Source: Anaerostipes hadrus ATCC 29173 = JCM 17467
GTDB taxonomy: Bacteria; Bacillota; Clostridia; Lachnospirales; Lachnospiraceae
Reading direction: 5' to 3'
DNA length: 64,000 nt
NCBI RefSeq assembly: GCF_030296915.1
Contig: NZ_AP028031.1
Coordinates: 821,001 to 885,000 of the forward strand
Made by a program: the position numbers and the translations under genes. Positions 9,661 through 17,820 of this stretch are shown in pieces; the stretch's first letter is position 1; each line of letters opens with the position of its first letter. The notes under the pieces were generated by a model. That model made no database searches, was not told the origin of the DNA, and saw only the letters and a program-made list of their open reading frames with translations.

Positions 9661-10228
9661 AATAAAGGATATCATGTCCCTGTACTGCACCGACAAGGAT
9701 TTGGAACAGAAAATAAAGAATCAAAGTGTTTATCATTTTATAGGAGATCATGATCAGAGAAAATGTTTTTCTGTTTTGATGTTAGTTGAAGTGATAAAAC
9801 AGGTGGATAAGACATTAGATGTGATCAATTTAGGTGCCGAAGATTTTATTGTATATTACAAGAGAAAACAGGAAGAATCAAAGATTTTTCATTATGGAAA
9901 GATAGTCTTTGTAATTTTAGTCGCATTTTTTGGTGCAAGTTTTTCAATTATGACATATAACACGGATGTTGGGATCGAAGAATTGTTTTATAACGTTTAT
10001 GAAATGATCATGGGACAGGCACCAGATGGTCCAAATATTCTTCATATTTCTTATGCAGTAGGATTGGCGATTGGGATCATTCTATTTTTTGATCATGCAG
10101 GTAAGATCAAGTTAAATGATGATCCAACACCATTTGAAGTACAGATGAGGCTTTACGAGAGAGATGTGAATGATACATTGATGATCAATGCAGGGCGGAA
10201 AGGGGAAGAAGCAGATGTGGATTCGTAG
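9605..10228 (+). CDS. spoVAA: Stage V sporulation protein AA
   Basis: First recognised gene of the spoVA operon, whose products form the forespore inner-membrane channel for Ca-dipicolinic acid. 207 residues: a soluble N-terminal domain ('NVYIKAQESVCLVHPEIKIKD' pattern) and two C-terminal membrane segments (about residues 98-118 and 149-166). The start is GTG 9605, supported by AAGGAGG 8 bases upstream. It overlaps spoVAB by 14 bases. In Bacillus the operon follows sigF; here no sigF precedes it. Confidence 0.88.
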   Translation: MNVYIKAQESVCLVHPEIKIKDIMSLYCTDKDLEQKIKNQSVYHFIGDHDQRKCFSVLMLVEVIKQVDKTLDVINLGAEDFIVYYKRKQEESKIFHYGKIVFVILVAFFGASFSIMTYNTDVGIEELFYNVYEMIMGQAPDGPNILHISYAVGLAIGIILFFDHAGKIKLNDDPTPFEVQMRLYERDVNDTLMINAGRKGEEADVDS

Positions 10229-10632
10229 TTTCTTTCTGATCTTTTACGGATTGTGTGCAGGCGGCTTGATCGCAGCCAGTTTTTCTGGCATTTTTGAGTA
10301 TGTTAGGTGTGATCCCGAGATTAGCAGGATTGACGAAGAGTATGAAAAACGCCAGAATGTATGAAAGTTTTGTGGCACTTGGAGGGATTCTTGGGACATT
10401 GGTCTTTCTTTATCGATGGCAGATCAAAGCTGGATACCCGCTTCTTGTACTGTATGGATTGTTTGGAGGAATCTTTGTGGGATGTATGATCGGAGCTTTG
10501 GCAGAAACGATCAAAAGTCTTCCAATCTTTTCAAGAAGATTAAATTTGAGATCAGGGATTCCATATGTAATCTATGGGATCGCATTTGGAAAAATGCTAG
10601 GATGTTGGCTTTATTTTTATATATTTTCATAA
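10215..10632 (+). pseudogene. spoVAB: spoVAB, interrupted by a one-base frameshift
   Basis: Membrane protein of the spoVA channel set. From ATG 10215 the frame encodes a convincing SpoVAB N-terminus (MWIRSFFLIFYGLCAGGLIA). At the T5 run 10291-10295 the homology jumps to the +1 frame, which continues 'SMLGVIPRLAGLTKSM' to the stop at 10632 and matches the rest of SpoVAB. Removing one T would restore a protein of about 138 residues, close to the Bacillus length. The unshifted frame ends after 49 codons near 10364. This may be a real mutation, phase variation at the T tract, or a sequence error. All other spoVA genes are intact. Confidence 0.8.
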
Positions 10633-10653
10633 AATGAAGAAAGGGTGATACAA

Positions 10654-11118
10654 GTGAAAAAAGAACCAAGCAAAGAAGAATATCAACAGATCGTGAAAAA
10701 TCTTACACCAAAACATAATAGTTTGTTAAATTGCACAAAAGCGTTTGTAACGGGTGGGACATTTTGTGTTCTTGGTGAAGTTATGAAGCAGTTAATGATG
10801 AAATATTTGAATCTCTCCAAGAAAGATTCATTATTATATGTGACAATTGAATTGATCTTACTAAGTGTCTTATTAACAGGATTTAATTTCTATGGAAAAA
10901 TTACAAAATTTGGCGGTGCAGGTGGGCTTGTGCCGATTACGGGATTCGCAAATTCAGTGGCTTCAGCTGCAATCGAATATCAGAAAGAAGGACAGGTTTT
11001 TGGTATTGGCGTTAAGATTTTTACGATTGCAGGACCAGTGATCTTATATGGAATCTTCTCATCATTTGTTACTGGATTGATTTATTTATTCACAAAGCAA
11101 TGGGGGTGGTTTCTATGA
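10654..11118 (+). CDS. spoVAC: Stage V sporulation protein AC
   Basis: Forespore inner-membrane protein; in Bacillus SpoVAC acts as a mechanosensitive channel for dipicolinic acid release. About 154 residues with several membrane segments and the family motif 'KFGGAGGLVPITGFANS'. I favour GTG 10654 (AAGGGTG 6 bases upstream) over the GTG at 10645. It ends in an ATGA overlap with spoVAD, so the two are translationally coupled. Confidence 0.93.
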   Translation: MKKEPSKEEYQQIVKNLTPKHNSLLNCTKAFVTGGTFCVLGEVMKQLMMKYLNLSKKDSLLYVTIELILLSVLLTGFNFYGKITKFGGAGGLVPITGFANSVASAAIEYQKEGQVFGIGVKIFTIAGPVILYGIFSSFVTGLIYLFTKQWGWFL

Positions 11119-12128
11119 CATCGATTTGTGGTATGCAGAGTCTAAAGTTTGAGAATGCGCCGTACTTAAAAGGCTGGGCATCAGTTGCAGGGAAGAAAGA
11201 AGGGGAAGGTCCTCTGGGAAATCTGATCGATCAGATCATTGAAGATCCATACTTTGGACAAGAAAGCTGGGAATTGGCAGAAGGCCGTTTTATGAGACAG
11301 GCAGCAATGCTTGCGATCAGTAAAGCTGATCTTCATAAGAAGGATATCCGTTACGCGTTTGCGGGTGATCTTTTGGAACAGAATACAGCAACGTTTTCTG
11401 GAATGAAAGAACTAGGGATACCGTTGTTTGGACTTTTTGGAGCATGTTCAACGGTAGGAGAAGCGATGTCTCTGGCAGCGATGAGCGTTGCAGGAGGGTT
11501 TGCAAAGCATTCACTTGCAATTGCTTCCAGTCATATCGGAAGTGCTGAAAAACAGTTCCGTTTTCCGTTAGAATATGGAAATCAGAGACCATTATCTGCG
11601 ACATGGACTGTGACAGGATCTGGAGGTTTTATTGTGTCAAAAGAAATTGGTCCTGTAAAGATTCAAGGGATCACAACAGGAAAGATCGTTGATTATGGGA
11701 TGGAAGATCCGATGAATATGGGGGCTTGCATGGCGCCAGCAGCGGCAGAAGTAATCTATCAGCATTTTGTGGATTTTGGGTCGAAGCCTGAAGATTATGA
11801 TGCAGTATATACAGGAGATCTTGGAGAAGTTGGCAAGAAGATTTTGTTGCATTTGCTTCGTGAAAATGGATATGATCTTTCGAAAGTTCATGGGGATTGT
11901 GGAATTGAAATCTATGAGAATGAGACACAGGATACTCATTCTGGGGGCTCTGGCTGTGCCTGTAGTGCAGTGGTTCTTGCATCGATGATCATACCGAAGC
12001 TCATTGATGGAACGTGGAAGAAAGTATTGTTTGTGCCAACAGGAGCATTAATGTCAAAGACAAGTTTTAATGAAGGTGAAAATGTTGCAGGGATCGCACA
12101 TGCGATCTTTCTGGAAGGAGTAAGATAA
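11115..12128 (+). CDS. spoVAD: Stage V sporulation protein AD
   Basis: Thiolase-fold protein on the outer face of the forespore inner membrane that binds dipicolinic acid. 337 residues, matching the usual 338. Recognisable segments include 'GEGPLGNLIDQ', 'LFGACSTVGEA', 'YTGDLGEVGK' and 'HSGGSGCACSA'. ATG 11115 lies 5 bases after a GGGGGTGG site and overlaps the spoVAC stop. An in-frame ATG at 11100 is less likely because it has no ribosome site. Confidence 0.96.
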   Translation: MTSICGMQSLKFENAPYLKGWASVAGKKEGEGPLGNLIDQIIEDPYFGQESWELAEGRFMRQAAMLAISKADLHKKDIRYAFAGDLLEQNTATFSGMKELGIPLFGLFGACSTVGEAMSLAAMSVAGGFAKHSLAIASSHIGSAEKQFRFPLEYGNQRPLSATWTVTGSGGFIVSKEIGPVKIQGITTGKIVDYGMEDPMNMGACMAPAAAEVIYQHFVDFGSKPEDYDAVYTGDLGEVGKKILLHLLRENGYDLSKVHGDCGIEIYENETQDTHSGGSGCACSAVVLASMIIPKLIDGTWKKVLFVPTGALMSKTSFNEGENVAGIAHAIFLEGVR

Positions 12129-12130
12129 TA

Positions 12131-12487
12131 ATGGAATATATCAGGGCGTTTTTAGTAGGAGGCATTATTTGTATCCTGGTGCAAATATTGATGGATCATA
12201 CGACATTACAGCCGGGAAGGATCATGGTACTCTTAGTTATTGCAGGTGTTATTCTTGGGGCACTGGGGATTTATAAAAGAATCGAAGCGTTTGGAGGATG
12301 TGGTGCGACCGTTCCGTTGTCTGGTTTTGGATTCAGTTTATGGAAAGGAATGAAAGAGGCAGTTGACAATCATGGGTTTCTAGGGTTATTCGAAGGAGGA
12401 TTCACGGCAGCAGCAGTCGGAACATCAGCAGCATTGATCTTTTCTTATCTGGCATCTTTGATCTTTCAGCCGAAGATCAAAAAATAA
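12131..12487 (+). CDS. spoVAE: Stage V sporulation protein AE (AEb type)
   Basis: Small forespore membrane protein of the spoVA set, 118 residues with about four membrane segments and the motif 'AFGGCGATVPLSGFG', paralogous to the SpoVAC GGAGG-PITGF loop. It starts 2 bases after spoVAD with GAAGGAG upstream. The Bacillus genes spoVAEa and spoVAF are absent here: a terminator follows directly. AC-AD-AEb is the minimal set conserved in clostridia. Confidence 0.93.
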   Translation: MEYIRAFLVGGIICILVQILMDHTTLQPGRIMVLLVIAGVILGALGIYKRIEAFGGCGATVPLSGFGFSLWKGMKEAVDNHGFLGLFEGGFTAAAVGTSAALIFSYLASLIFQPKIKK

Positions 12488-12512
12488 AGGCAGGAGTATG
12501 AAATAAAGAGAA

Positions 12513-12545
12513 AAAAGGGATTCTGATTTGAGAGAATCCCTTTTT
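12513..12545 (+). terminator. Terminator of the spoVA operon
   Basis: Stem AAAAGGGATTCT / AGAATCCCTTTT with an 8-base loop and T run. It also lies downstream of the convergent PBP gene, so it may serve both directions. Confidence 0.85.
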
Positions 12546-12571
12546 AATATAAAAATATAGAAGATCAACGG

Positions 12572-15109
12572 TTAATGTTTCTTGCAGAAAACAGATTGAT
12601 ATTTTTTTGGAAGCAGATAAGGAGTGTCTGCTGTTTTTCCATGACTGCCCTTTTTGCGGACAATGTAAATTTTTCTTTGTTTTTTGTTTGCAGGACAATT
12701 CTTTGTGGCGAGTTTATCGCTTGTTTTACATACTTCAACTGCAACGTGGATATCACAGGTCTGGGTAGGAACGGTTCCTTTTTCAAAATATTCTGTGATC
12801 ACACGGCTGCCTCTTGGATCGTGATCACAAACCCCTTTAATAGCAAGTTTTCCAGACTCTTTGCAGACTTTTGCTTTTACAATGTCAGATGGTTTTTTAA
12901 AATCTGTAGTTTGTTCTTGTTTTGTTTTTATGATTTCATTCATAACCTTTGCCCATATTTTTTTATGAGTGTTATCAGAAGCAAAATTTGTATTCTTGTC
13001 ATAGCCCATCCAGACAGAAGCTGTATGATAAGGAGTATAACCGCTGAACCAGTAATCGTAACTGTTTGAAGTAGTTCCTGATTTTCCTGCGACAGCCATA
13101 GATGAAGAAAGTTTTGCTGATTTTCCAGTTCCTTTTGTAATAACGTCTTTCATAGCGTCGGTTAAAAGGAAAGCAGTACTTTCTTTCATGACACGCTTAC
13201 CTTTCTGAGTATTAGAAAGAAGAATATTACCATTATGATCTACGACTTTTGTGTATAAAACAGGTTTCTGGTAGGTTCCGCCATTTGCAATGGAAGCATA
13301 TGCAGAAGTCAATTCCATATTTGTAACACCATAAGTCAGGCCACCAAGAGATAAGGACTGGGTAATATCGGTATATACATTTCCATTTGAAGTTGTCTCA
13401 TTAGACACCAAAGTGGAAAAACCAAGATTCATCAAATATTCAAACGAAGTCTTAGGTGTAACGTCAGCAATGGTTTTGGCCGAAACAACGTTCATGGAGT
13501 TTGTGATCGCTTCGCGGATCGTTGAATAACCTTTATAACCTTTGTAATAGTTGCGTACTGGTCTGTTAGTGTCAATATAGTTATAAGGAGCATCCTCATA
13601 TACGGTTGCAAGTGTCATATGATTCTTGTCAAGTGCAGGTAAAAATGCAGAAAGAATCTTAAAAGTAGAACCGGGTTGTCTTGTAGTACCAGTAGCACGA
13701 TTCAAGGAAAGATCGGAAGTCTTATTTCCACGTCCACCAACTAAGGCTTCTACAGTTCCGTTAGATTGATTCATGATCGTCATGGATATCTGAGGCTGGA
13801 TCGTTGTTTGGAAAGATTCATTTGTAATGGTTTCACCTTTTGATAAAATATATTGTTTAAACTTTGTAACAACTGTCTTTGCACTTGCTTCATCTGTAAA
13901 AATCAACTGATTTCCAAGGTTATTTTTTCTCATATAATCAAGCAGATTGTGATCAGAATAAACAACGTCTTTTCCTGAAACAGTTTTTGCAGATAAAGAA
14001 TAAGAAAGCGCGATTTTTGTGGCTTTTGGATAGTTTGAAGTATCGTTTGTGACGCTATCCGCAATCTTCTGGATCTGTTGATCCTGAGTAGAGTATATTT
14101 TCAATCCGCCACTGTAAATAGCATTATAAGCTTTTGTTTCGTCATACCCCAGTTGTTTTTTTAAATCTTTTACAACTTGAAGGATTAATGCGTCCTCAAA
14201 ATAAGAATTTGTTGTTTTTTTTGCAGGTGCAGCAGCAGCATTTTTTTGAATTCTTGTGTATACATCATCACTAAGTGCTTCTCGATATTCTTTTTTTGTG
14301 ATATAATGTTGCTCTAACATATTTTGTAAAACAAGTGATCTTCTGGAAACGTTGTTTTCCGGATGGGTTACAGGATTTAAACGTGTCGGATTCTTAGTAA
14401 TACTTGCAAGTACAGCACATTCGGACAATGTGAGTTCAGAAACATCTTTATTAAAATATTTTTGTGATGCTGTCTGAACACCAAGTGTTCCTTCTCCAAG
14501 ATTGATCGCATTTAGATATTCTTCTAAGATATATTGCTTAGAAGCAATCTTTTCTAGTTCAAGAGCAAGAGATTGTTCTTTGATCTTTCGTTCCAGACGT
14601 TCCATTGTGGTTTTTTCCGGCTGAATTCCAAGTACATTGTTCTTGATCAACTGTTGCGTGATAGTACTTCCCCCTTGGCTTAGAGATTGGTTTCTGATAC
14701 CAAGGAAGGTTGCTCGAATAATTCCATACAGATCAATTCCATTATGGCTGTAATAACGTTCATCTTCAATCGCAATAAAAGCATGCTGAAGATTCTTTGG
14801 AACGGAAGAAAGAGGAGTGTAGATCCTGTTGGAATCATGGTTTGAAAGTGTTTTGATCGTTGATCCTTTGTTATCATAAATAGTTGTGATATATCCTTTG
14901 GAATGGACGGAATCTTTTGTAATCTGTGGGGTTGTTTTTAAAATCCCACGTACGAAACCAACCCCGAGGCCGAGCCCAGTAACGATCAAGGCAATGGAGA
15001 TGATAAAAGCATATTTAAAAAGAAAGAGAGAAATATTAGAATTTCTACGAATTTTTTCTGAAGATAAGATCTGTCTCTTTTTCTGAATGTTTTGTTTGGT
15101 ATATTTCAT
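12572..15109 (-). CDS. Class A penicillin-binding protein (GT51 transglycosylase + transpeptidase)
   Basis: Bifunctional cell-wall synthase that polymerises and crosslinks peptidoglycan outside the membrane. 845 residues: basic cytoplasmic tail, membrane anchor at about 30-56, glycosyltransferase 51 domain at about 90-270 with EDERYYSHNGID (catalytic Glu115) and GGSTITQQ (146-153), then a transpeptidase domain with STFK (Ser481 nucleophile, Lys484), SMN (538-540) and KSGT (676-679). All catalytic motifs are intact. A Cys/Lys-rich tail follows residue 760. The spoVA neighbour might suggest a sporulation PBP, but the genes converge and are not co-transcribed, so a housekeeping PBP1a/1b role is equally possible. 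Confidence 0.93.
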   Translation of the reverse strand: MKYTKQNIQKKRQILSSEKIRRNSNISLFLFKYAFIISIALIVTGLGLGVGFVRGILKTTPQITKDSVHSKGYITTIYDNKGSTIKTLSNHDSNRIYTPLSSVPKNLQHAFIAIEDERYYSHNGIDLYGIIRATFLGIRNQSLSQGGSTITQQLIKNNVLGIQPEKTTMERLERKIKEQSLALELEKIASKQYILEEYLNAINLGEGTLGVQTASQKYFNKDVSELTLSECAVLASITKNPTRLNPVTHPENNVSRRSLVLQNMLEQHYITKKEYREALSDDVYTRIQKNAAAAPAKKTTNSYFEDALILQVVKDLKKQLGYDETKAYNAIYSGGLKIYSTQDQQIQKIADSVTNDTSNYPKATKIALSYSLSAKTVSGKDVVYSDHNLLDYMRKNNLGNQLIFTDEASAKTVVTKFKQYILSKGETITNESFQTTIQPQISMTIMNQSNGTVEALVGGRGNKTSDLSLNRATGTTRQPGSTFKILSAFLPALDKNHMTLATVYEDAPYNYIDTNRPVRNYYKGYKGYSTIREAITNSMNVVSAKTIADVTPKTSFEYLMNLGFSTLVSNETTSNGNVYTDITQSLSLGGLTYGVTNMELTSAYASIANGGTYQKPVLYTKVVDHNGNILLSNTQKGKRVMKESTAFLLTDAMKDVITKGTGKSAKLSSSMAVAGKSGTTSNSYDYWFSGYTPYHTASVWMGYDKNTNFASDNTHKKIWAKVMNEIIKTKQEQTTDFKKPSDIVKAKVCKESGKLAIKGVCDHDPRGSRVITEYFEKGTVPTQTCDIHVAVEVCKTSDKLATKNCPANKKQRKIYIVRKKGSHGKTADTPYLLPKKYQSVFCKKH

Positions 15110-15237
15110 AAAAAACCTCCTGTTATGTATTATACCAAATAAAAAAGTTCAAGTAAACCGACCGTGTAACTATAAACGATACAATCAACAATATGATGAT
15201 GTAAGGGGCAAAAGTATAAAGTATAAAGGAGAAGAAT

Positions 15238-15537
15238 ATGAAAAAACAATTAAAGGGGAAGCAGTCATTTTATGATGACAAACAAAGGGAAAATGTAGTA
15301 TCCTACTATTTGATGGAAGATCAGGAACACACGATGTATGGAGTCGAACTGGAAAAATATCAGGAAGAAACGAATGTGATCGAGTGGGATGCAGTTCCAA
15401 GTATATCAGAATCTATGGAATTAGTAGATCGTGTGATCCATAACCTGATAAAATATAAAGTAACACCGATCTCACTGGCAGAGTCCTTAGATGAGATCAT
15501 GACCAGGGAGGAAGAAGATGGACGTTCAAAAATATAA
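15238..15537 (+). CDS. DUF6514 family protein
   Basis: A 99-residue soluble protein of unknown function. The pattern of a beta strand pair ('YYLMEDQEHTMYGVELEKYQ'), an 'ISESMELVDRVIHNLI' helix and the closing 'VTPISLAESLDEIM' fits the DUF6514 family of clostridia. AAAGGAGAA precedes the ATG. It overlaps the YigZ gene by 20 bases, so the two form an operon. Confidence 0.65.
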   Translation: MKKQLKGKQSFYDDKQRENVVSYYLMEDQEHTMYGVELEKYQEETNVIEWDAVPSISESMELVDRVIHNLIKYKVTPISLAESLDEIMTREEEDGRSKI

Positions 15538-16174
15538 AATCTTATATAAAGAGGGAGAAGCAGAGATTTCAGAAAAGAAATCAAGATTTATTGCGCATAT
15601 TGCTCCAGCGCAGACAGAAGAAGAAGCACAGGCATTCATAGAGAAGATAAAAAAACAATACTGGGATGCAAGGCATAATTGCTGGGCATACAGTATCGGA
15701 GAAAAGCAACCAGCCTTGCGTTGTAGTGATGATGGGGAACCAAGTGGAACTGCTGGGAAGCCAATGCTTGAGGTGCTGACAGGGCAGGAACTACATAATG
15801 TGGTAGCAGTTGTAACAAGATATTTTGGTGGAACACTTCTTGGAACTGGAGGATTGATTCGTGCGTACACAAAAAGTACGCAAGAAGGGATCAAGGAAAG
15901 TATGGTGATCGAGAAATGTCTTGGGGTAATGCTCAGCCTCACTTGTGATTACACGACATCTGGAAAGATTCAGTATTTAACAGCAACAGAGCATATCCCA
16001 GTGCTTGATACAGTGTATACGGATAATGTAACATTTGAAATGATCGTACCAGTGGAAGAAGTTGGAAGTGTTGAGAAAAAGTTTATGGAAGCATCTATGG
16101 GGAAAGCAGTTCTTAAAAAAGGAGAAGAAACTTATTACGCTGAAATCGATGGTAAGATCAGTTACGATCTATAG
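15518..16174 (+). CDS. yigZ: YigZ / IMPACT family protein (UPF0029)
   Basis: Cytoplasmic protein of 218 residues. The N-terminal UPF0029 domain has the family signatures 'SRFIAHIAPAQTEEEAQAFI', 'ARHNCWAYSIGE', 'DDGEPSGTAGKPMLEVL' and 'VTRYFGGTLLGTGGLIRAY'. The smaller C-terminal domain (DUF1949-like) is ferredoxin-like. Eukaryotic IMPACT regulates translation stress; the bacterial role is unknown, possibly RNA- or ribosome-related. GGGAGGAAG lies just upstream of ATG 15518. Confidence 0.93.
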   Translation: MDVQKYKILYKEGEAEISEKKSRFIAHIAPAQTEEEAQAFIEKIKKQYWDARHNCWAYSIGEKQPALRCSDDGEPSGTAGKPMLEVLTGQELHNVVAVVTRYFGGTLLGTGGLIRAYTKSTQEGIKESMVIEKCLGVMLSLTCDYTTSGKIQYLTATEHIPVLDTVYTDNVTFEMIVPVEEVGSVEKKFMEASMGKAVLKKGEETYYAEIDGKISYDL

Positions 16175-16199
16175 ACGAAGAATGATATGATTTCATTAC

Positions 16200-16228
16200 T
16201 TTACAGTGATAAAATATCATGTTAAAAT
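16200..16228 (+). promoter_or_regulatory. Sigma-A-like promoter for the metF operon
   Basis: TTTACA (16200-16205) and TAAAAT (16223-16228) are separated by 17 bases, about 46 bases before the metF start. No SAM riboswitch or T-box fits in the short leader. Confidence 0.5.
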
Positions 16229-16274
16229 TTATCATAGTTAATTAGTCAGAAATAATGAAAAGGAGCAAAATTCT

Positions 16275-17162
16275 ATGAAAATATCAGAAATTTTAAAAAA
16301 TAAGTCAACAATTTCGTTTGAGGTATTTCCTCCAAAGAATAAAGAAGGAGATATTTCTTCCATTTATAGTACGATTGAGGGATTAGCAAAATTATCCCCG
16401 GATTTTATTAGTGTTACATATGGTGCAGGTGGATCTACAAAAGGTAAGACAGTAGAAATCGCATCAGTCATTAAGCATGAATATGGAATTGAATCTGTAG
16501 CACATTTAAGCTGTATTTCATCTACAAAAGAGGATATCAAATACGAATGTGAACGTCTGAAAGAAGCAGGAATCGATAATATCTTAGCATTAAGGGGAGA
16601 TTATCCTGCAGATGCAACAAACTTTGATCCTGAGAATCTGGAATTTCACTATGCAAGTGAATTAAATGAATTTATCGGAGAACATTTTAAAGGACAATTT
16701 TGCTTATCAGGAGCATGTTATCCAGAGACACATCAGGAAGCTGATGGGTTTAAGAAAGATTTAGAAGCATTAAAGAAGAAAGTAGATGCAGGAGCAGAAT
16801 ATTTAGTAACACAGATTTTCTTTGACAATGATTATTATTACAGATTAGTCAGAGAAGCAAGGAAGATCGGTATCACAGTACCAATTCTTGCAGGGATCAT
16901 GCCAATTACGAATGCGAAATCTCTGATCCGGACAACAAAGATGTGTGGATGTACGATCCCATATCAGTTATCTACAATGATCGAGGCACATTATGATAAT
17001 CCAGAAGCTATGAAAGAAATCGGAATCAACTACGCAGCACAACAGATCATTGATCTGATCACAAATGGAGTTGATGGGATTCATATTTACACAATGAATC
17101 GTGCAGAAACAGCGCAGCGTGTATTTGACAGTATTCCAGCTGTATTGAAAGAATTAAACTAA
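16275..17162 (+). CDS. metF: 5,10-methylenetetrahydrofolate reductase
   Basis: Flavoenzyme reducing methylene-THF to methyl-THF, the methyl donor for methionine synthase. 295 residues of a TIM-barrel with MetF motifs: 'SFEVFPPKN' at the start, 'SVTYGAGGS', 'HLSCISSTKEDI', 'ILALRGD', and 'FFDNDYYYRLVREARKIGI' in the folate site. AAAGGAG precedes the ATG. The methionine-synthase activation-domain gene follows by 1 base, then metH, so methyl-THF production and use are in one operon. Confidence 0.97.
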   Translation: MKISEILKNKSTISFEVFPPKNKEGDISSIYSTIEGLAKLSPDFISVTYGAGGSTKGKTVEIASVIKHEYGIESVAHLSCISSTKEDIKYECERLKEAGIDNILALRGDYPADATNFDPENLEFHYASELNEFIGEHFKGQFCLSGACYPETHQEADGFKKDLEALKKKVDAGAEYLVTQIFFDNDYYYRLVREARKIGITVPILAGIMPITNAKSLIRTTKMCGCTIPYQLSTMIEAHYDNPEAMKEIGINYAAQQIIDLITNGVDGIHIYTMNRAETAQRVFDSIPAVLKELN

Positions 17163-17163
17163 G

Positions 17164-17820
17164 ATGAATTTTCAGGTTGTAAGAGAAAATGCCTTGAAAT
17201 ATCTTGGATATCAGGCACCAATGTTTGAAGGTTTGACTCCAGGAATTTCAAGTCTTTTGGGTGAATGTATAGAAGAGATCAAACAGATAGCACAGCCCAA
17301 AGTGATAGTGAAGAGATTTAAACTGGCGAAAGATCCATTGAGATTAGAGGAATCGGGGGATGAGATTTTAGGGCAGCAGATGGAAGATATGCTGGAAGAT
17401 TGTGAAGAATGTATATTGATCGGATGTACTCTTGGGATTGTTATGGAGCGTAAAATCAAGTTTTATGCAAAGGTTAACATGACAAAATCTACGGTTATGG
17501 ATGCTGCGGCAAGTGCTTATCTGGAAGAATATTGTGACAGATATGAAGAAACACTTGGGTTTGATAACCGAACATATCGTGCATGTCCCGGATATGGAGA
17601 TTTTCCACTTGAATTCAACAAAAGAATTGCTATATTACTAGATATACCAAGGAAGATCGGAGTCACGATCACGCCAAATAATCTTTTGATCCCACAGAAG
17701 TCTATGTTAGGATTGATTGGGATCGGAAGTGATAAACGAAAGAAATCATGTGGAAATTGTGTGATGAAAGAAGATTGCCCGTTTAGAAAGAGAGGACAAA
17801 GATGTTACAGAACCGATTAG
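17164..17820 (+). CDS. Stand-alone methionine synthase activation-domain protein
   Basis: A 218-residue protein equivalent to the AdoMet-binding reactivation domain at the C-terminus of full-length MetH. It reductively remethylates inactive cob(II)alamin. The AdoMet motif R-x3-G-Y appears as 'RACPGYGDF' near residue 138. A Cys-rich tail (CGNC, CPF, CY) may hold a metal or cluster. It overlaps metH by 19 bases. Since the MetH here ends after its cobalamin domain, this gene completes the enzyme in trans. Confidence 0.88.
   Translation: MNFQVVRENALKYLGYQAPMFEGLTPGISSLLGECIEEIKQIAQPKVIVKRFKLAKDPLRLEESGDEILGQQMEDMLEDCEECILIGCTLGIVMERKIKFYAKVNMTKSTVMDAAASAYLEEYCDRYEETLGFDNRTYRACPGYGDFPLEFNKRIAILLDIPRKIGVTITPNNLLIPQKSMLGLIGIGSDKRKKSCGNCVMKEDCPFRKRGQRCYRTD

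Noticed and set aside
10291..10300. Programmed -1 frameshift in spoVAB
   Set aside because: The offset needed is +1; a -1 shift meets TGA at once. No standard slippery heptamer lies in frame.
16175..16274. SAM or cobalamin riboswitch before metF
   Set aside because: The gap is only 100 bases with a promoter close to the gene; no aptamer consensus fits.
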